Assembly (NCBI GenBank): GCA_021527695.1
Contig: JAKFAO010000011.1
Coordinates: forward strand, 744,001 to 808,000
Reading direction: 5' to 3'
Source of the DNA: Naematelia aurantialba
Lineage: Eukaryota > Basidiomycota > Tremellomycetes > Tremellales > Naemateliaceae
DNA length: 64,000 nt
Position numbers and translations under genes: made by a program
Shown: piece after piece, positions 23,755 through 35,500 of the stretch
Layout: the number at the start of each line of letters is the position of its first letter
How positions within the stretch are numbered: position 1 is the stretch's first letter
The notes under the pieces: model-generated
What the model saw: the letters and a program-made list of their open reading frames with translations, nothing else
What the model was told of the DNA's origin: nothing
Database searches by the model: none

Positions 23755-25842
23755 ATGGCCTTCTTTCCTCCACCGTATATGAACCCCATGATGGGCGGCA
23801 TGCGCATGCCTATGGGCGGCCTGCCGCTGGGAATGGGCCCAATGGGTATGGGTCTAGGTATGCCATTGGGTCCCTTGGGGATGGGCATGCCGATGCCGAT
23901 GCCGATGGTACCCCCCATTCCAGGTGTTGTACCTGGCATGCCTGGAATGGGACTGTACAACTCGCTTCCTGGGCGGTTTGGGAGGGATATGCTGGGGAGG
24001 GACTTTGCCGGGCCCGGAGGAGCAGGGAGCTCGTGGGTCGTCTTTCTTTACTTCCTCGTCTTCCCCGTCTCTCCCTATCTGTCTCTGTCTGGCATCCATT
24101 TCCTGCCCTTCCTCTCCACTACGGCGTCCCTTGTCCTCTCTTCTTCGAATTTCAACTGTGATATCTCCCGGCACTGCTCGTTCGTTTGGCATGTCGAACG
24201 GAAGGGAGCCGCTACGGCACACTCGGCTAACACCTCCACCAGGCAGCCGTATCGCCCTCCAGACCCATCGGCACTGCCGCCGATGCCGTTTGGGTTACCC
24301 TTCATTGCACGACCAGGACAAGAGGGTTTCGACGCGTATGGCCGGATGAGTACGTCTCCCCCTCAGTCCTTGTCATCCCTACCTCCTACATGACGATGAT
24401 GCTCATCGCTGACCACTTTACAGTTCCGCCAGACTTGCCGGAAGGTCAGACTTAACACCTGATATTCCACTCCTCAGCACATCCGTGTCCTCCCGACTCC
24501 TGTGCCCGGTCCAGAGCTTTGCGCTCTACTCTGCAGCAGTTGAGAGCCCCACTGAAGCTCGTAGGTTGGGATGGCTGGGGCCGGCCCATCGTCTCTGCCA
24601 ATCCTGCTGGTCCAGTGGCGCCCCCAGGTCCAGCGATGGGCCCAGCAGCAGGGCCAGGTGCAGGAGTCGGTCCGGGGGTCGGTGGCGCAATGGCTCCGAT
24701 GGAGGCTGGGGCATCTCCCAACACGCGGGACGAGCTCCCCTCGACTACGGAGCCAAGCACCTCGACCACAGAGAGCACGGGCAGACCAGATCAGTACGTC
24801 GGGTGGCACAATTATTATCGTCCGCCGAGGCCGTGGCCGCCCAGGCTATAGTCAGTGGCGCGCCTCATTCTAGATCCACCAGTGTCCAGTCCAGCGCAGC
24901 ATGACACAGGCGAGCCAAACACAGGACAAGTGCTGATCCTCACCCAGACCGAGCTGCTTTGACCGCCCTCCGGCGGCGCGGGACAGCTACTTCCGCTACG
25001 ACGCGTTCGAGGCGTTTTCCTTGCCTGCTGCGGCGCTGAACCGCGCATGGGAGCTGCACCTCCCCCGCGAGCTCGTGAGCCACGATGTAGGCACGGATGA
25101 CTGGTAGGTGGAGTCCGGAGTCTCCCTCCCCCTTCCGTTCCCCCTTCAATTGCCTCTCACATCCCCTTTCCTGCAGTCACCCTTCACTCTTCAATTACAA
25201 GTCACCTCGTCCCAGATTCTATGATTCATGCTGAAGCGGCCATGGCTGGGTCTACGTTCTGCCACTAACAACCCCAGGAAACGCTTCATCAGTGACTTGT
25301 CGACCGAGGCGCTACAATCCGCCCAGCACGACTGGGTATCGCGGCGCCCGACCGTGCCGGGTCGTGGCCCACGGCCCGCGCTGTCCGACGCGGTCCACGC
25401 CCTCCTCGCCTCGTGGGCAGTGGCCTTCTTCGCACCACGGGGGATCAAGCTGTACGCTGCGTCTGGGGGAGCGCGCGTCATCCCGCGTCCTGTGGAGCCG
25501 CCACACGCCTCTCGACGAGGCCACGACCGCGCCGACGAATGGAGCGACGCGAGCTCGACGTTTGACGGCTCGGACGACGAGTCTGACGAGATGGCACGGG
25601 AAGTGGAGGCGCGGCGCGCCGACGCACATTACCCGCGCGTGGAGCGGACGTGGCGCCAGCACGAGAGGGAGCGAGAGCGCCGTCGCGCGCGGAAGAGGCG
25701 GGGAAACGAGAGGATCCTGGGCGGGAACAGGGCGGCGGATGGCGAGTGGGAGGTGTGTTTTGTGTATACGACGCCGACGCTTTGGACGCCCGGGGCGAGA
25801 CCGAGGACATATGGCGAGCCGGTAGTCAGGCTGAGGCGGTAG
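23755..25842 (+). CDS. Met/Gly/Pro-rich protein with unknown C-terminal domain
   Basis: Function not recognised. Six exons (23755-24032, 24243-24349, 24424-24444, 24478-24793, 24948-25103, 25278-25842) join in frame to 480 residues. One exon is only 21 nt. Residues 1-92 are Met/Gly/Pro-rich, starting MAFFPPPYMNPMMGGMRMP. The middle is Pro/Ala/Gly-rich after LKLVGWDGWGRP. The C-terminal half looks ordered: DSYFRYDAFEAFSLPAAAL, RAWELHLPRELVSHDVGTDDW, KRFISDLSTEALQSAQHDW, LLASWAVAFFAPRGIKLYAA. A charged, Arg-rich helix, WRQHERERERRRARKRRGNE, follows, then CFVYTTPTLWTPG. The ordered part looks like a small helical domain, but I cannot name a family. Confidence 0.72.
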
Positions 25843-26555
25843 TGCCGAGTCTCTGGCGAAAGCAGGAGTGCTCTGCTGATGGTCAGGCTGAGGAGATAGT
25901 GCCGTGAGGCGGGAGTGCCGAGTCTCTGGTGAAAGCAGGAGTGCCGAGTCTCTGGTGAAAGCAGGAGTGCCGAGCAGATTGGAGTGGCAGCACACGCGAC
26001 TGAGGGGTCGACGTTGTACAAGTGTCATGCCTGTATGCATAACTGCGTGTCATGCCTGTCTGTATAACTGCGTGTCTTACCTGTAAGCATATCCTGCAAG
26101 TCCTGCGCGCGAGATGCCGCTTCGCTACACCCTGTAACCTGTTCAGCTCAACGTATACGTCAAACAGCCAGCCAGAGCCGTGCCAAGCCTCGGCAAAGCC
26201 AATCCCCAAACATCGAGCCTTATCTCGAAACCATCCCCAATCACCGAGTCTTGCGTGGCAACCCAACCCCGGCACTCTCGGCATGGGCTGACGGGACGAA
26301 GACCTCACAGCACAAAATGTCTCACAGTATGAGAATCTAGTGTCATGGCGATATGACGGCGTGGACGTGGACGCGGATGTAGACGCGACGCAGACGCGAC
26401 GCAGTATGTGCAATGCATTATGGTACGGCACCCGGCGGGTCCTCGACCGCTGTCTACTCACTCGTCGATCTCTAGCGTGATCTTCTTCCCACTCCGAGAC
26501 CTATCAAACTCGTCAACCCGTCTCCTGGCGCTCATCCTGCCTGCAGGATGGCGGC
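25843..26555. other. Intergenic, Met/Gly-rich gene 2 to PMT4 (convergent)
   Basis: 713 bp between converging genes. It opens with a tandem repeat (25844-25978) and short gacgcgacgcag repeats near 26370-26402. No gene is seen. Confidence 0.55.
25844..25978. repeat. Tandem repeat gtgccgagtctctgg
   Basis: About four copies, two of them adjacent and near perfect, of a roughly 29-bp unit with gtgccgagtctctggtgaaa and gcagga, immediately after the stop codon of the upstream gene. Confidence 0.85.
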
Positions 26556-29500
26556 TCACGAGTCGTGTGTCTTCGCCTCAAAGTGCAGCGTCCAGCTGGA
26601 CAGCAGCTTGCGCCTGTTGACTTGCTCGCCTGTCAATCTGTGCCGAGTCAGCAATTAGCACCATTAATACGCAGCTCGACATCGTCCTCTCCATCTCATC
26701 TCCATCTCCATCTCCATCTCATCTCCGTCTTATCTCCATCTCCATCGCCATCTCATCTCCATTGCCCTCGCCACCTTCCCCAGCCCCGACCAAGGGCCCG
26801 GAACACCAGAAGATCCCAAGGCAACAGCGAGGGAAGCAAGCACGATGAGGTATGAGCAGCGAACAGTCAACTCACGTCGAGCCATACGTCAGGGGAGCGA
26901 TGAACATGAACGTTCCAACAACGACAAGCAACAACGCGACCACTACCGCCCAGCCCTTCTTGTCCAGCCGCGCCCGCACGCTCGGCCGCAACCGCGTGCG
27001 CAGACCCGCGACGGAGACTGGGTAGTTGACCGTCTCAACTAGGATAAAGTTGAGTACGGCACCGGCTATCAGTGCAGACGCCAGGTGGGCGGGAAGATAG
27101 TGGTGTAGGAATCGTTGACGGGACATGAGGAAGAAGGGAAAGTAGTGGAATGCCCATGTGCCCAGGAAAAATCCAGTATTCCTGTACAGCCTATTGCGGA
27201 TGCCTGTGCCCGTCAGCATGGACCTGTAGATTGCCCATGTCGCAGCACCAGTCGAGCAGGCGATTAGACAACCAGACGACCAGACGACCAGACGACCAGA
27301 CGACCAGAAGGCGAGACTACCAACGCCCACTCGATCACACGATCACACCGTACTTACCATCTTCGATGGGATCCAGGCCACGTTGGCGCGCCAGCATGTC
27401 CGCGACAAGAATGCCCACGAAAATGCTGACCGCCACGGCGCACGCCCACCAGCCCAGCAAGTTGCCAATCATGTAAATCTGCTGATTCGTGCTTCCGTCT
27501 GTCCAGAAACTGATTCCGCTCAGGCAGAATGGCCACTCGATAGGCGAGCTCGCATACGGGTGCGATGCCGTGAGACCCGCGTTATGCTGCAGCATGAGGA
27601 TCTGGAGCTCGACGAATTTCTTGATGAACGATCTCCGCTTGACAGCCTTGGGCTCGACATGTCCCGTGCGATTGCGGAAATCGGTGCCGGTCCCATCGGC
27701 GATAATGGCGTCGACGAACCAGCTGGTAGTTCGGTCTGCCGCGTTCTTGTTGCCGTTGACTTCTTGTTGCCCGAACGCCCAGTCTGGAAGAGCCTTGGTG
27801 TGCGTCCACAGCGCAACCTTGGTAGGCATGTGAATGAGCTTGAAATGCCCGGAAAGGGACCGCCACGCCTCGCCCTCGTGTGCGTCATTGATCTGGACCT
27901 GGAAGAGTGTGTCGGCGTGCCGATCACCGTCCTCGGCAGCTTCTTCCAACGACGCGGTAGTGAACTCCTGGTTGGTAGGCATGAGGGGTGAAGCGACATC
28001 GTGCGTGAGCAATATCGTGTCGGTGACGACGTGCCTGAGCTGGATCACATCGTTGTGGCGCACCACTCGACCACGGCCAGTGTCTGGTATCTCCTTGGTC
28101 GGGAGGATCTGCCAGTGATTGTTGGTATCGTTGTGGGGGTAGCACGTGACCTGTTGGCCTGATTGTCAGCGAGGCAACCTCCTGAGGACCAACCTTGAGA
28201 ACTGATGCGCCCGTCGTCGTATCGCAGCGGGTAGTGATCAGCGTGCGAGTGGAGGAACTGCTTGGTATCCTTGTGCTTGATGGTCACTGAATCAAAGTAG
28301 CGGATTTCTGTATGTCAGTTCCGACACGAGTGCGAGCCTTGCCTTGCGAGTTGAGAAGCAATTCGTTGCCGGTCAGTGTCTCCTGGAATGCGGGGCTCAT
28401 GAACGAATCCCCTGGTCCCGAGTACTTGAGGACCTTGAAGTGGACCCAGAAGAACGAGAGGTAAATCATGAAAGGCACGAGAATGAGCCCGACCGCGCGA
28501 TATGCGAAATGCCGCCAAAAGTAACTCTGCCTCAGAGTCAGCCTACATCCAAGCCATTTCAGTTGGTGCGGAATCACCATGGGGTGGCCGCGCTTGATGT
28601 CAAGGATGCCCCAGAGGTCCCAGAGCACTGCGACGCCGACGCTGGCAAAGGTAAACAAGCCGACCATCTTGCAGCCAAGGGTGCAGGCCAGAGCGGCGCC
28701 GGTCCCGAGGAGCCACGCCCACCAGGGGCGCGAGAACTCGCGGTACCGCTGCTGGTGGAACTTGACATAGCACAGCAGCGAGAGAGCCATGAAGAGCACG
28801 AGCGCGGCGTCGAGCAGGATCAGACGAGTCTGTGTAATGTGCCCGTTGTCTGCACCCTGATCAGCTTGGCTCCACCTCACACCGAGCGCTGCAGCGAAAG
28901 TCGGCCCTGCTGGCGAGAGAGAGGAGAGCGACTTGCCGAACAAGATCAGAGCCGCCGAGAAGAGCGCGATACCAACGGGATAGCCCGACTCGCGCATGAT
29001 CGCGTACACGATGGGGACGGTGACTGAACCCATGATGGCGCAAAACGACCGCATCCCGACATATGGTACCTGTGCATGTCAGCCAAATCCAACCTCGACA
29101 TGTTCTGTCTGTTTTGCCCGTGTTCTGTCCTGGTGCTACGTCGTGGAATAGCAGAGGAGCCGCTCACCTGATTGGCAGTGTAGTTGTCACCGATATTGTC
29201 GAACCCGAAATCTCCTTTGAACCCGACCACCCAGCCAGCCAGACCGTTCAACATCTTGGCCAAAGGCGGGTGCACGTCAAAGTAGTATTCGCGCCGGATG
29301 TACTGGCCCGCAAAGGCCCCAAAGTGAACTTCATCAAAAACGACCTGGTCTGGGTGTGCGATGCGGTAGAAGCGCAGGATAACGGCCAGAAGGGTGAGAA
29401 GCAGTGCAGTCGTCCAGCTCGTCAGTCGTTCGGTCGTTAGGTCTCGGTCGGATACCCTCAGCGGTGGTGTCGAGTGCAATGGGCCGCGATGCTAAAATGC

Positions 29501-29702
29501 GGTGGCGTTCAGTATAAGAGACAAGGGGACAACGAGGCAGGAAGAGAGGGCAGACGGCGGTCAGACAGGGAAGAGGAGGTCTCGATCAGAGCATCATGGA
29601 ATAGGCGATGAAGCTCACCTTGTCGTCATCCGAATACCGGTTCGGCGCAGGTAGTGCGGACGGCTCGATGTGCTCTGACCGCCTTTTCCGAGCGAGTGAC
29701 AT
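26556..29702 (-). CDS. PMT4: Protein O-mannosyltransferase, Pmt4 type
   Basis: ER enzyme that transfers mannose from dolichyl-phosphate-mannose to Ser/Thr of secretory proteins. Exon 1 begins MSLARKRRSEHIEPSALP (ATG 29702-29700) and splices to HRGPLHSTPPLRVSD. The first lumenal loop carries the acidic catalytic motif VVFDEVHFGAFAGQYIRREY and DVHPPLAKMLNGLAGW. Multiple membrane segments follow, then MIR-type repeats (VTIKHKDTKQFLHSHADHYP, VQLRH-like, FKLIHMPTKVALWTH). More membrane segments end in VVVALLLVVVGTFMFIAPLTYGS. The last exon gives LTGEQVNRRKLLSSWTLHFE, ending at 26558-26556. FDEVHFG, the single-family C-terminus and the MIR set favour Pmt4 over Pmt1/Pmt2. About 770 residues with several introns, two carrying simple repeats. 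Confidence 0.9.
26690..26765. repeat. CATCTC microsatellite in PMT4 last intron
   Basis: Runs of catctccatctc units on the + strand inside the final PMT4 intron (about 26649-26871). Confidence 0.85.
27280..27310. repeat. 9-bp repeat in PMT4 intron
   Basis: Three to four copies of gaccagacg in the intron after the IEDG exon of PMT4. Confidence 0.8.
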
Positions 29703-30004
29703 GATTGCGCGACTTCCTCTGCCCGCCTTGTGCTGTCCCAACGAGACCGACGTGGACAATATCTAGAAATCAACGCAAAGACGAGCAGCGACAAAAAAAG
29801 CAACTTGGCATCTGCTCAAATGCAACTTCCGTGCGACGCGACGTGGCGAATTGATTCCGCTACATGGCGATGCCGCAGCAGGGTGGTCTATGGATATGTA
29901 TGCCATGCCATGTATTCTACAATGAGGGCGACCTGTCCCAGCACAGCATTGCCATCCTGGTGACATGCTCGACTGCTCAGCTGCTCGACTGGAGTCTGCG
30001 TGGA
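29703..30004. other. Intergenic, eIF2-gamma 3' end to PMT4 start
   Basis: 302 bp between tandem minus-strand genes. No gene evident. Confidence 0.5.
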
Positions 30005-31710
30005 CTACTCGATGACTTCGGCCAATGTACCTCCGCTCCTGACCTTGCCCCAGCCGATCAACCGCCAATGCTTGTCGATACGCCGAGACAGAGCAATCTT
30101 CTCCCCCTTTTCTGTACATGCGGGTGTCGTCAGGGCGATGGTCACATCCCCGCCCTTGACAGTCACGATACGACCACCCGTCTGCGAAGCACCAATGTTG
30201 ACGAACAATGTCTCGCCCACGACGAGTTTTGACACTTTTGCCTTCTTCGAGTCGTCCGTCTTGACACCGAGCAGTCGTCGCAGCAGGAACACTAAAGTCA
30301 GAGAGACGCTTCCGACAGCTCCACTCACCTTCCGCTTTGATCTCAGTGTAGATGGACGGTCCTCGCCCGACGGCGGACATGACCATACCCAGCAGGCGGT
30401 CAGCTCGGCACAGAGCCGGGTCGACCAGGGTTCCGACACCAATGAGACCGCCAGGAACGGCAAACTGCAGGTGGTTTTGTTCGGCGTGAAGGGAGATGAT
30501 TCTCGATCGCAAAGGTCGGCACGTGCACAATCCATTGGCGTCACGGGTGATCAGTCCTGGGCGGATCTCGACCTCTTGTCCGACCTTGAAGACTCCCTGC
30601 AAGATTGATCCACCGGCCACACCTCCCTTGAGCTCATCCACGCCCGCACCAGGTTTGTTGACATCGAACGATCGAATCACGACCATCCGTGGTTCGGCAG
30701 TGAAGTCGTAATTTGGTGGACTGATTTTGGTGAGAGCTTCCACGACGGCGTCGATGTTGAATTTCAACTGAGCCGAGACTGGAATGATAGGTGCGAACCG
30801 TGCGGTGGTACCTGCCCTTAGGACCGAGCCCGTGATTTGTAGACTCACCTGCGACAAACTTCTTGATACTCTCGCAATGCTCCATTGCCTCGCTCTCCCG
30901 GACCAGGTCCATCTTATTTTGCAGAATGACGATATTTTTAGGGTCGACACCGATGATTTCGAGCGCAGCGAGATGTTCACCCGTTTGGGGCTGGGGACAG
31001 GACTCGTTGCCGGCAATGAGGAGGAGGGCGCCGTTCACTGCGGGTCAGTGCCTAGTTGGACACGATGCCACTCACTGACGGCGGCACCAGTAAGCATGGT
31101 AGCCATGAGAATGTCGTGCCCTGGGCAGTCGACAAACGAAACATGTCTGCAAGAGTTAAATTCAGCACGCAAACTCCATGCAGCCGCTGCCAAGGACCGT
31201 GAAAGCAACCACGCACCTCAGCAGCTCCATCCGCGCGTCGCATCCTGGTCGCTCGCATTTTGGGCTGGCCTCCTTGCTGCTAGAGTAAGATTTGTAGCAG
31301 GTCGGCGGCGGGCAGTTGGGATTCAGACATTTGTAGATCTGCATTCAGCGTTGCCCATGAAACCTCGGCTTACCTTTGCATTGGCGTAACCCAGCTTGAT
31401 GGTGATGTTTCGCTCAAGCTCATTCTTGAATCGCACAGTCTGCACTCCAGAGATAGCTCGTACGGTCGAGGATTTACCGTGAGCGACATGCCCAATCGTC
31501 CCGATATTGATCTACCGCCCATGAGCAAGCAGAAACGCAGACACTAGAGCAGTCCGGCCTCAAGGTGATCGACGAGTGAGCGAGACGTACGGTAGCTTGC
31601 TTTGAGATGACCTCGGGACTGAGGGCATTCAGCTTTGTGAGATCGACCTGGACCTCTTCGGCGGGGATAGCCGAGGTCGACGAAGCGGCCGCGATGGCGT
31701 TGAGTGACAT
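30005..31710 (-). CDS. Translation initiation factor eIF2 gamma subunit
   Basis: GTPase subunit of eIF2, which delivers initiator Met-tRNA to the 40S ribosome (yeast GCD11). Starts [20 protein letters not shown] (31710) and ends GGTLAEVIE at the TAG at 30007-30005; about 460 residues. GTPase motifs: G1 [13 protein letters not shown]3 VDCPGHD, G4 NKMD. A zinc-ribbon insert has [11 protein letters not shown] and CERPGC. The effector segment [14 protein letters not shown] and the subunit-specific [16 protein letters not shown] are present. Domain II/III follow with [20 protein letters not shown] and [17 protein letters not shown]. Introns are read on the minus strand. It diverges from the NDUFB2-like gene across 296 bp. 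Confidence 0.96.
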
Positions 31711-32006
31711 TCTGGTCCGTGGACTCTCTGGCCAGACGTATCTGCTTGACGGGATGCCTGGATGTGATTCTTCTTGCTGCTGGGACTGCGTGAATTGAGC
31801 TGGTTGATGGCGATATCACACAAAGATTCGAGTACAAAGAGAACGAGTCGGAAACCGAGTTCGAGTTGCCAGTCCAAAAGTCGAAACACGCGACTCCAAT
31901 CGCCACTTTACGGGATTTACCGGCGTTATCTGATCTCCCTTGCAGCGCCTCGCTGATACGTCCTTCCTCCTTGTGTATGCTCTGGTTCACCAACCGGCAG
32001 ATCAAC
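31711..32006. promoter_or_regulatory. Divergent promoter, eIF2-gamma / NDUFB2-like
   Basis: 296 bp separates the two start codons, so both genes must use this segment or 5' leaders within it. No known element is recognised. An upstream plus-strand frame stays open to 31866, but its sequence is not protein-like. Confidence 0.6.
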
Positions 32007-32362
32007 ATGCCTCGTGAGTCTCTACGCCTGCTGATGCACAGCGCCCGACATGCACGCTGACAAAGCTGCCCAGCCTTCCATCCGCCGACTGTGCCATTGC
32101 TGCATCGAGTCCTTGCAAAGGGACTGGGAGCAGGCATGTGGTTCTTCATCTTCTACCGGGCGAGGTACGTGTTCACGTTTCTTTTCCTTCTCTGTCGGAC
32201 TCTTCTCCTGACCGTATCATTCATTGGCTAACGATTTCATAGACAAGACGGGGCAGTGTTGCTTGTAGGTCTCGAAGAGCACGCGATTCGTAACCTAGCT
32301 GACCCGTGCAGGGCCTTCGACATCCATGGGACGGCCACGGACATGATGAAGGGCATCATTAG
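32007..32362 (+). CDS. Small complex I subunit, NDUFB2-like
   Basis: Likely accessory membrane-arm subunit of mitochondrial NADH dehydrogenase. Four exons (32007-32013, 32074-32164, 32243-32264, 32312-32362) give only 56 residues, so no long ORF marks it. The protein reads MPPFHPPTVPLLHRVLAKGL, then GAGMWFFIFYRARQDGAVLL, then GLRHPWDGHGHDEGHH. The single membrane segment followed by a charged Arg-x-x-Asp-Gly and a C-terminal His-Pro-Trp with a His-rich tail matches fungal NDUFB2/AGGG-type subunits as I remember them. The start is the ATG next to the first intron; an in-frame upstream ATG at 31977 could add ten residues. All phases close and the stop is TAG 32360-32362. Confidence 0.72.
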
Positions 32363-32521
32363 GCTAGACGGGATAACGAGGGAAGAGAGAAGGCAGATTG
32401 TATTATCAGCATGGAGGCACTTGGCATATGACGCGATTGACAGCGCAAGGGCCAACTTGCCGACGAGCGATGTGGCTTCTGACACTGCATGGTTTCAAGA
32501 TAATACAACACAAACGACAAC

Positions 32522-35500
32522 TCAGCCCCGCCATCCCAAGATCCCTTCGCTCTGCAATCCCCTCAACCTCGCCCTCCCTAACAAGCCCTCTCTGACCCCA
32601 ACATCCCTCTGACTCTGCCCATGCGTGTCGCCGCTCAGGCCTAATACATTCGCACTCTCAACTACAGGCGTTTCCGCGGGCTCCCGCAGTCCAAGTAGCG
32701 GAGGTTCATCCTCAAACGTCGCAGGGACAGGGAGGAGCGGAAAGCCAAAAGCGCACTCGCACGGACACGCAGGGCACTTGCGCGTAGCGTTGCGCCGACT
32801 ACACGACGCATGCGTGCGGTGGTAGCATTTGTGGCAGCACACGGCCAGACCTCTGCATCAGCTTCCTCCCTGCGAGTGCTCACCTTTGATAGGAAGGCGA
32901 CAGAACGTGCAGATGGGCTTGCTGATCTTCCGTGCGCAATTCGAGCACGTCGAGCCAGTACCCGCACAGGAGACGCATACTGATCTCAGCTTGATGTGTT
33001 TTATTTCTGGCTTACCTGTTTGCAACCCAGTCGACTGTAGTTTCGGCTTGATGGCAAGCACCTCGGTCGGTGGGCTGCCCACAAATTGATACTGCATTAC
33101 CTCGGCTCGAACACCCATCAGACCGGCACGCAGCAGGAAATCCGCATAAGCAAGTATCCATCCATCACACCGCGGTCGCATTTCGGTAGGCAGCAAACTC
33201 GGATCAGGACTACTGTCAGCGGTGCCCACGCACGCAACGCACGTTTCGTCCTGCAACACTTCGATCCGGACGGAGCACGTCTTGTGCTTCACTCCTACTT
33301 CCGATCCGGCGACACTCGACAACCCTCGAGTAAACTGGCGCCTCGGCGATTCAGACCTCGCGATAAAGCTGAGTCGACTGGCGAAGCCGCTACTTCCCGT
33401 GGGTCCGGAATCGCTCCCCAGCTGGATTGAACTGGTATTGCCGTTCTTACTCGGTCCAGCAGGAACTGAAGGGAGTGTCGGTGATGCACTCGCCATTTGC
33501 GGATGCCGTGGTCGCTCCTTGATTCGTGGGCTGTCACGCTTTGGAATAGCAAGACCCGGAGGGATTTCATCAATGCTCATTCCGCTTGGGGTTTTGGCAA
33601 AGGGTAGATCCCCGAATGACGTCCGATCGCGCGGCGTGATAGCCCCGCGAAGTGAGATGCTACTTGGGTTGAGGATCTGGGACCAGCCGGACGTGCGATA
33701 CGATGCGGGACCGGGGGACATGGACGTCAGACTGCGATGCCGGGTTGGTGTGGTGGTCTGGATATGGGGGTGCGACAAAACGCGCGGAAGGGTAAAGTAG
33801 TCTTGCTCGGGTGAACGATGGACCGACGTTTCAGGTCGAGGGGGGACGTATGCAGATCGCGTGTGGATGAAGAGGACAATAGAGACGAGCACCAGCATTT
33901 GGACGTCTCGCGCATTGATGAGTGCAGCGAACCTGCCAGGCAATCAGCATCGCCAACACTCTACCGCAAGACGATACTTACAGCTTGTCCAGGACTAGCT
34001 TCTTCCTCGCGATACCCCGCTCCCAGAGCTCGCGTTCGTTGCGGACACCGTCTCGAACCAGCGGTGGATGCCGGGAATATGGAGGGGGCGGATCTGCTAG
34101 AAGGCCCTGTACGGTCGCCCAGACGTGGGCGTGATCGAGCCGTTTTCTGTGCAGTGCATGGTGGAGGTTGGAGTCGACGCTGGTGGAATAGACTTGGGCA
34201 AGACAGGCGTCGGGGTAGCCCAAACCGCTTACATCGTGGATGGTACATGTCGATCCAGCCTGGACAGGTGCAGGCAGAGCCTCGTGTCTGCGCAGACGTG
34301 GCTTGTTGTCAGCTTGCACCTGGCACCACGACGTACCTTGATCCGAATAGCGCGTTGTCGGGGATTTTCCAAGCGGGATAGCTCGGACATGGCTTTGAAT
34401 AGCGGTCCCGTTTGATCTCTTGTGACGCTGGGCGATCGCGAAAACGCCCGTGTTCTGGGCAAAACGGTCTGTTTGGGGAAGAAGCACACCAGTTGGCCTG
34501 TTCATCAGCTCACATGCCTCAACCAACTCACCGTTCGGACCAAACGTCGCTCCACAGGTCCTGATCAACATGGGTACGTTGCCCACCTCCTTTTCGCTCT
34601 CGCTGTCACTCTCCACCTCCAGCCGGCGTCCGACCCTCTCATGCGCGCCAAGTAGAAACCCAGTCGTCAAGACGAGGCACTGCCGGTTCTTGGCGCGGAG
34701 CTCTTTGATCGTGGCAATGATCTTCTGGCGGGTCAGAGGCGACACGGTCGGATTCCGTTCGAGCTCAAAGGTGGGTATCTCGGTCGTGTATGGGTAGTTT
34801 GGCGGAAGCGACCAATGGATGCGCATGAATGCCATGCGATCGCCGTTCGCCCATGGTCCATTCATGGAGATGGTCAACCTGCGATGATGTAAATCAATCT
34901 GCTCGTCAGCGTATGTACATGCATCCGGGCGTACCTTTTCGAAATTGATGCGTGGGCGGGGGAACGTGCGGTTGACCTCTACGACCTCGTCTTTGAGGGT
35001 CATGAGATCCTCGCCGCGGTCTGTGCTGGTCGCGCGACTGGCGGTGCGCGACTTGGAGCCGTAGCGGCTGGGGAGGGCGCTCGAGTCTGGCGAGGCCTTG
35101 TTCTTGATCACCTTTGTGAGCCACTCGAGCTGGTCCATGCCCCGCGCTTTCCCCCCGCCGCGGGTCATGCCCGTGTCGACCTTTGCCTTTTGCCGTGCGA
35201 TCCCACTGGGGTTCACGACGGGCGGCGGCAGCTTCTGCTCGCTCTCGACGCGGGTGTACGTGATGTCGGGTGCACCGCGGCGCGAGACGAGAACGCTGAT
35301 CGGTGCGCCATACTTGAATCCGACCTTTTCCGTAATCTCACGCCCGACAGGCCAGATGCGCAGCGTGCGGTCCTTGGACCAGCTGACGAGCTGGAACTCG
35401 CGATCGTCAAAGTTGGGGTCGTCGCCGCCCCGGGTGCGCCACACGAACTCCTTGACAACGTCGTCGTGGCCCTCGAACCGCTCGACAGGCGTGTTCGAGT

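Noticed and set aside
20389..25842. Secreted or surface protein cluster
   Set aside because: Neither Met/Gly-rich protein has a signal peptide, membrane segment or GPI signal.
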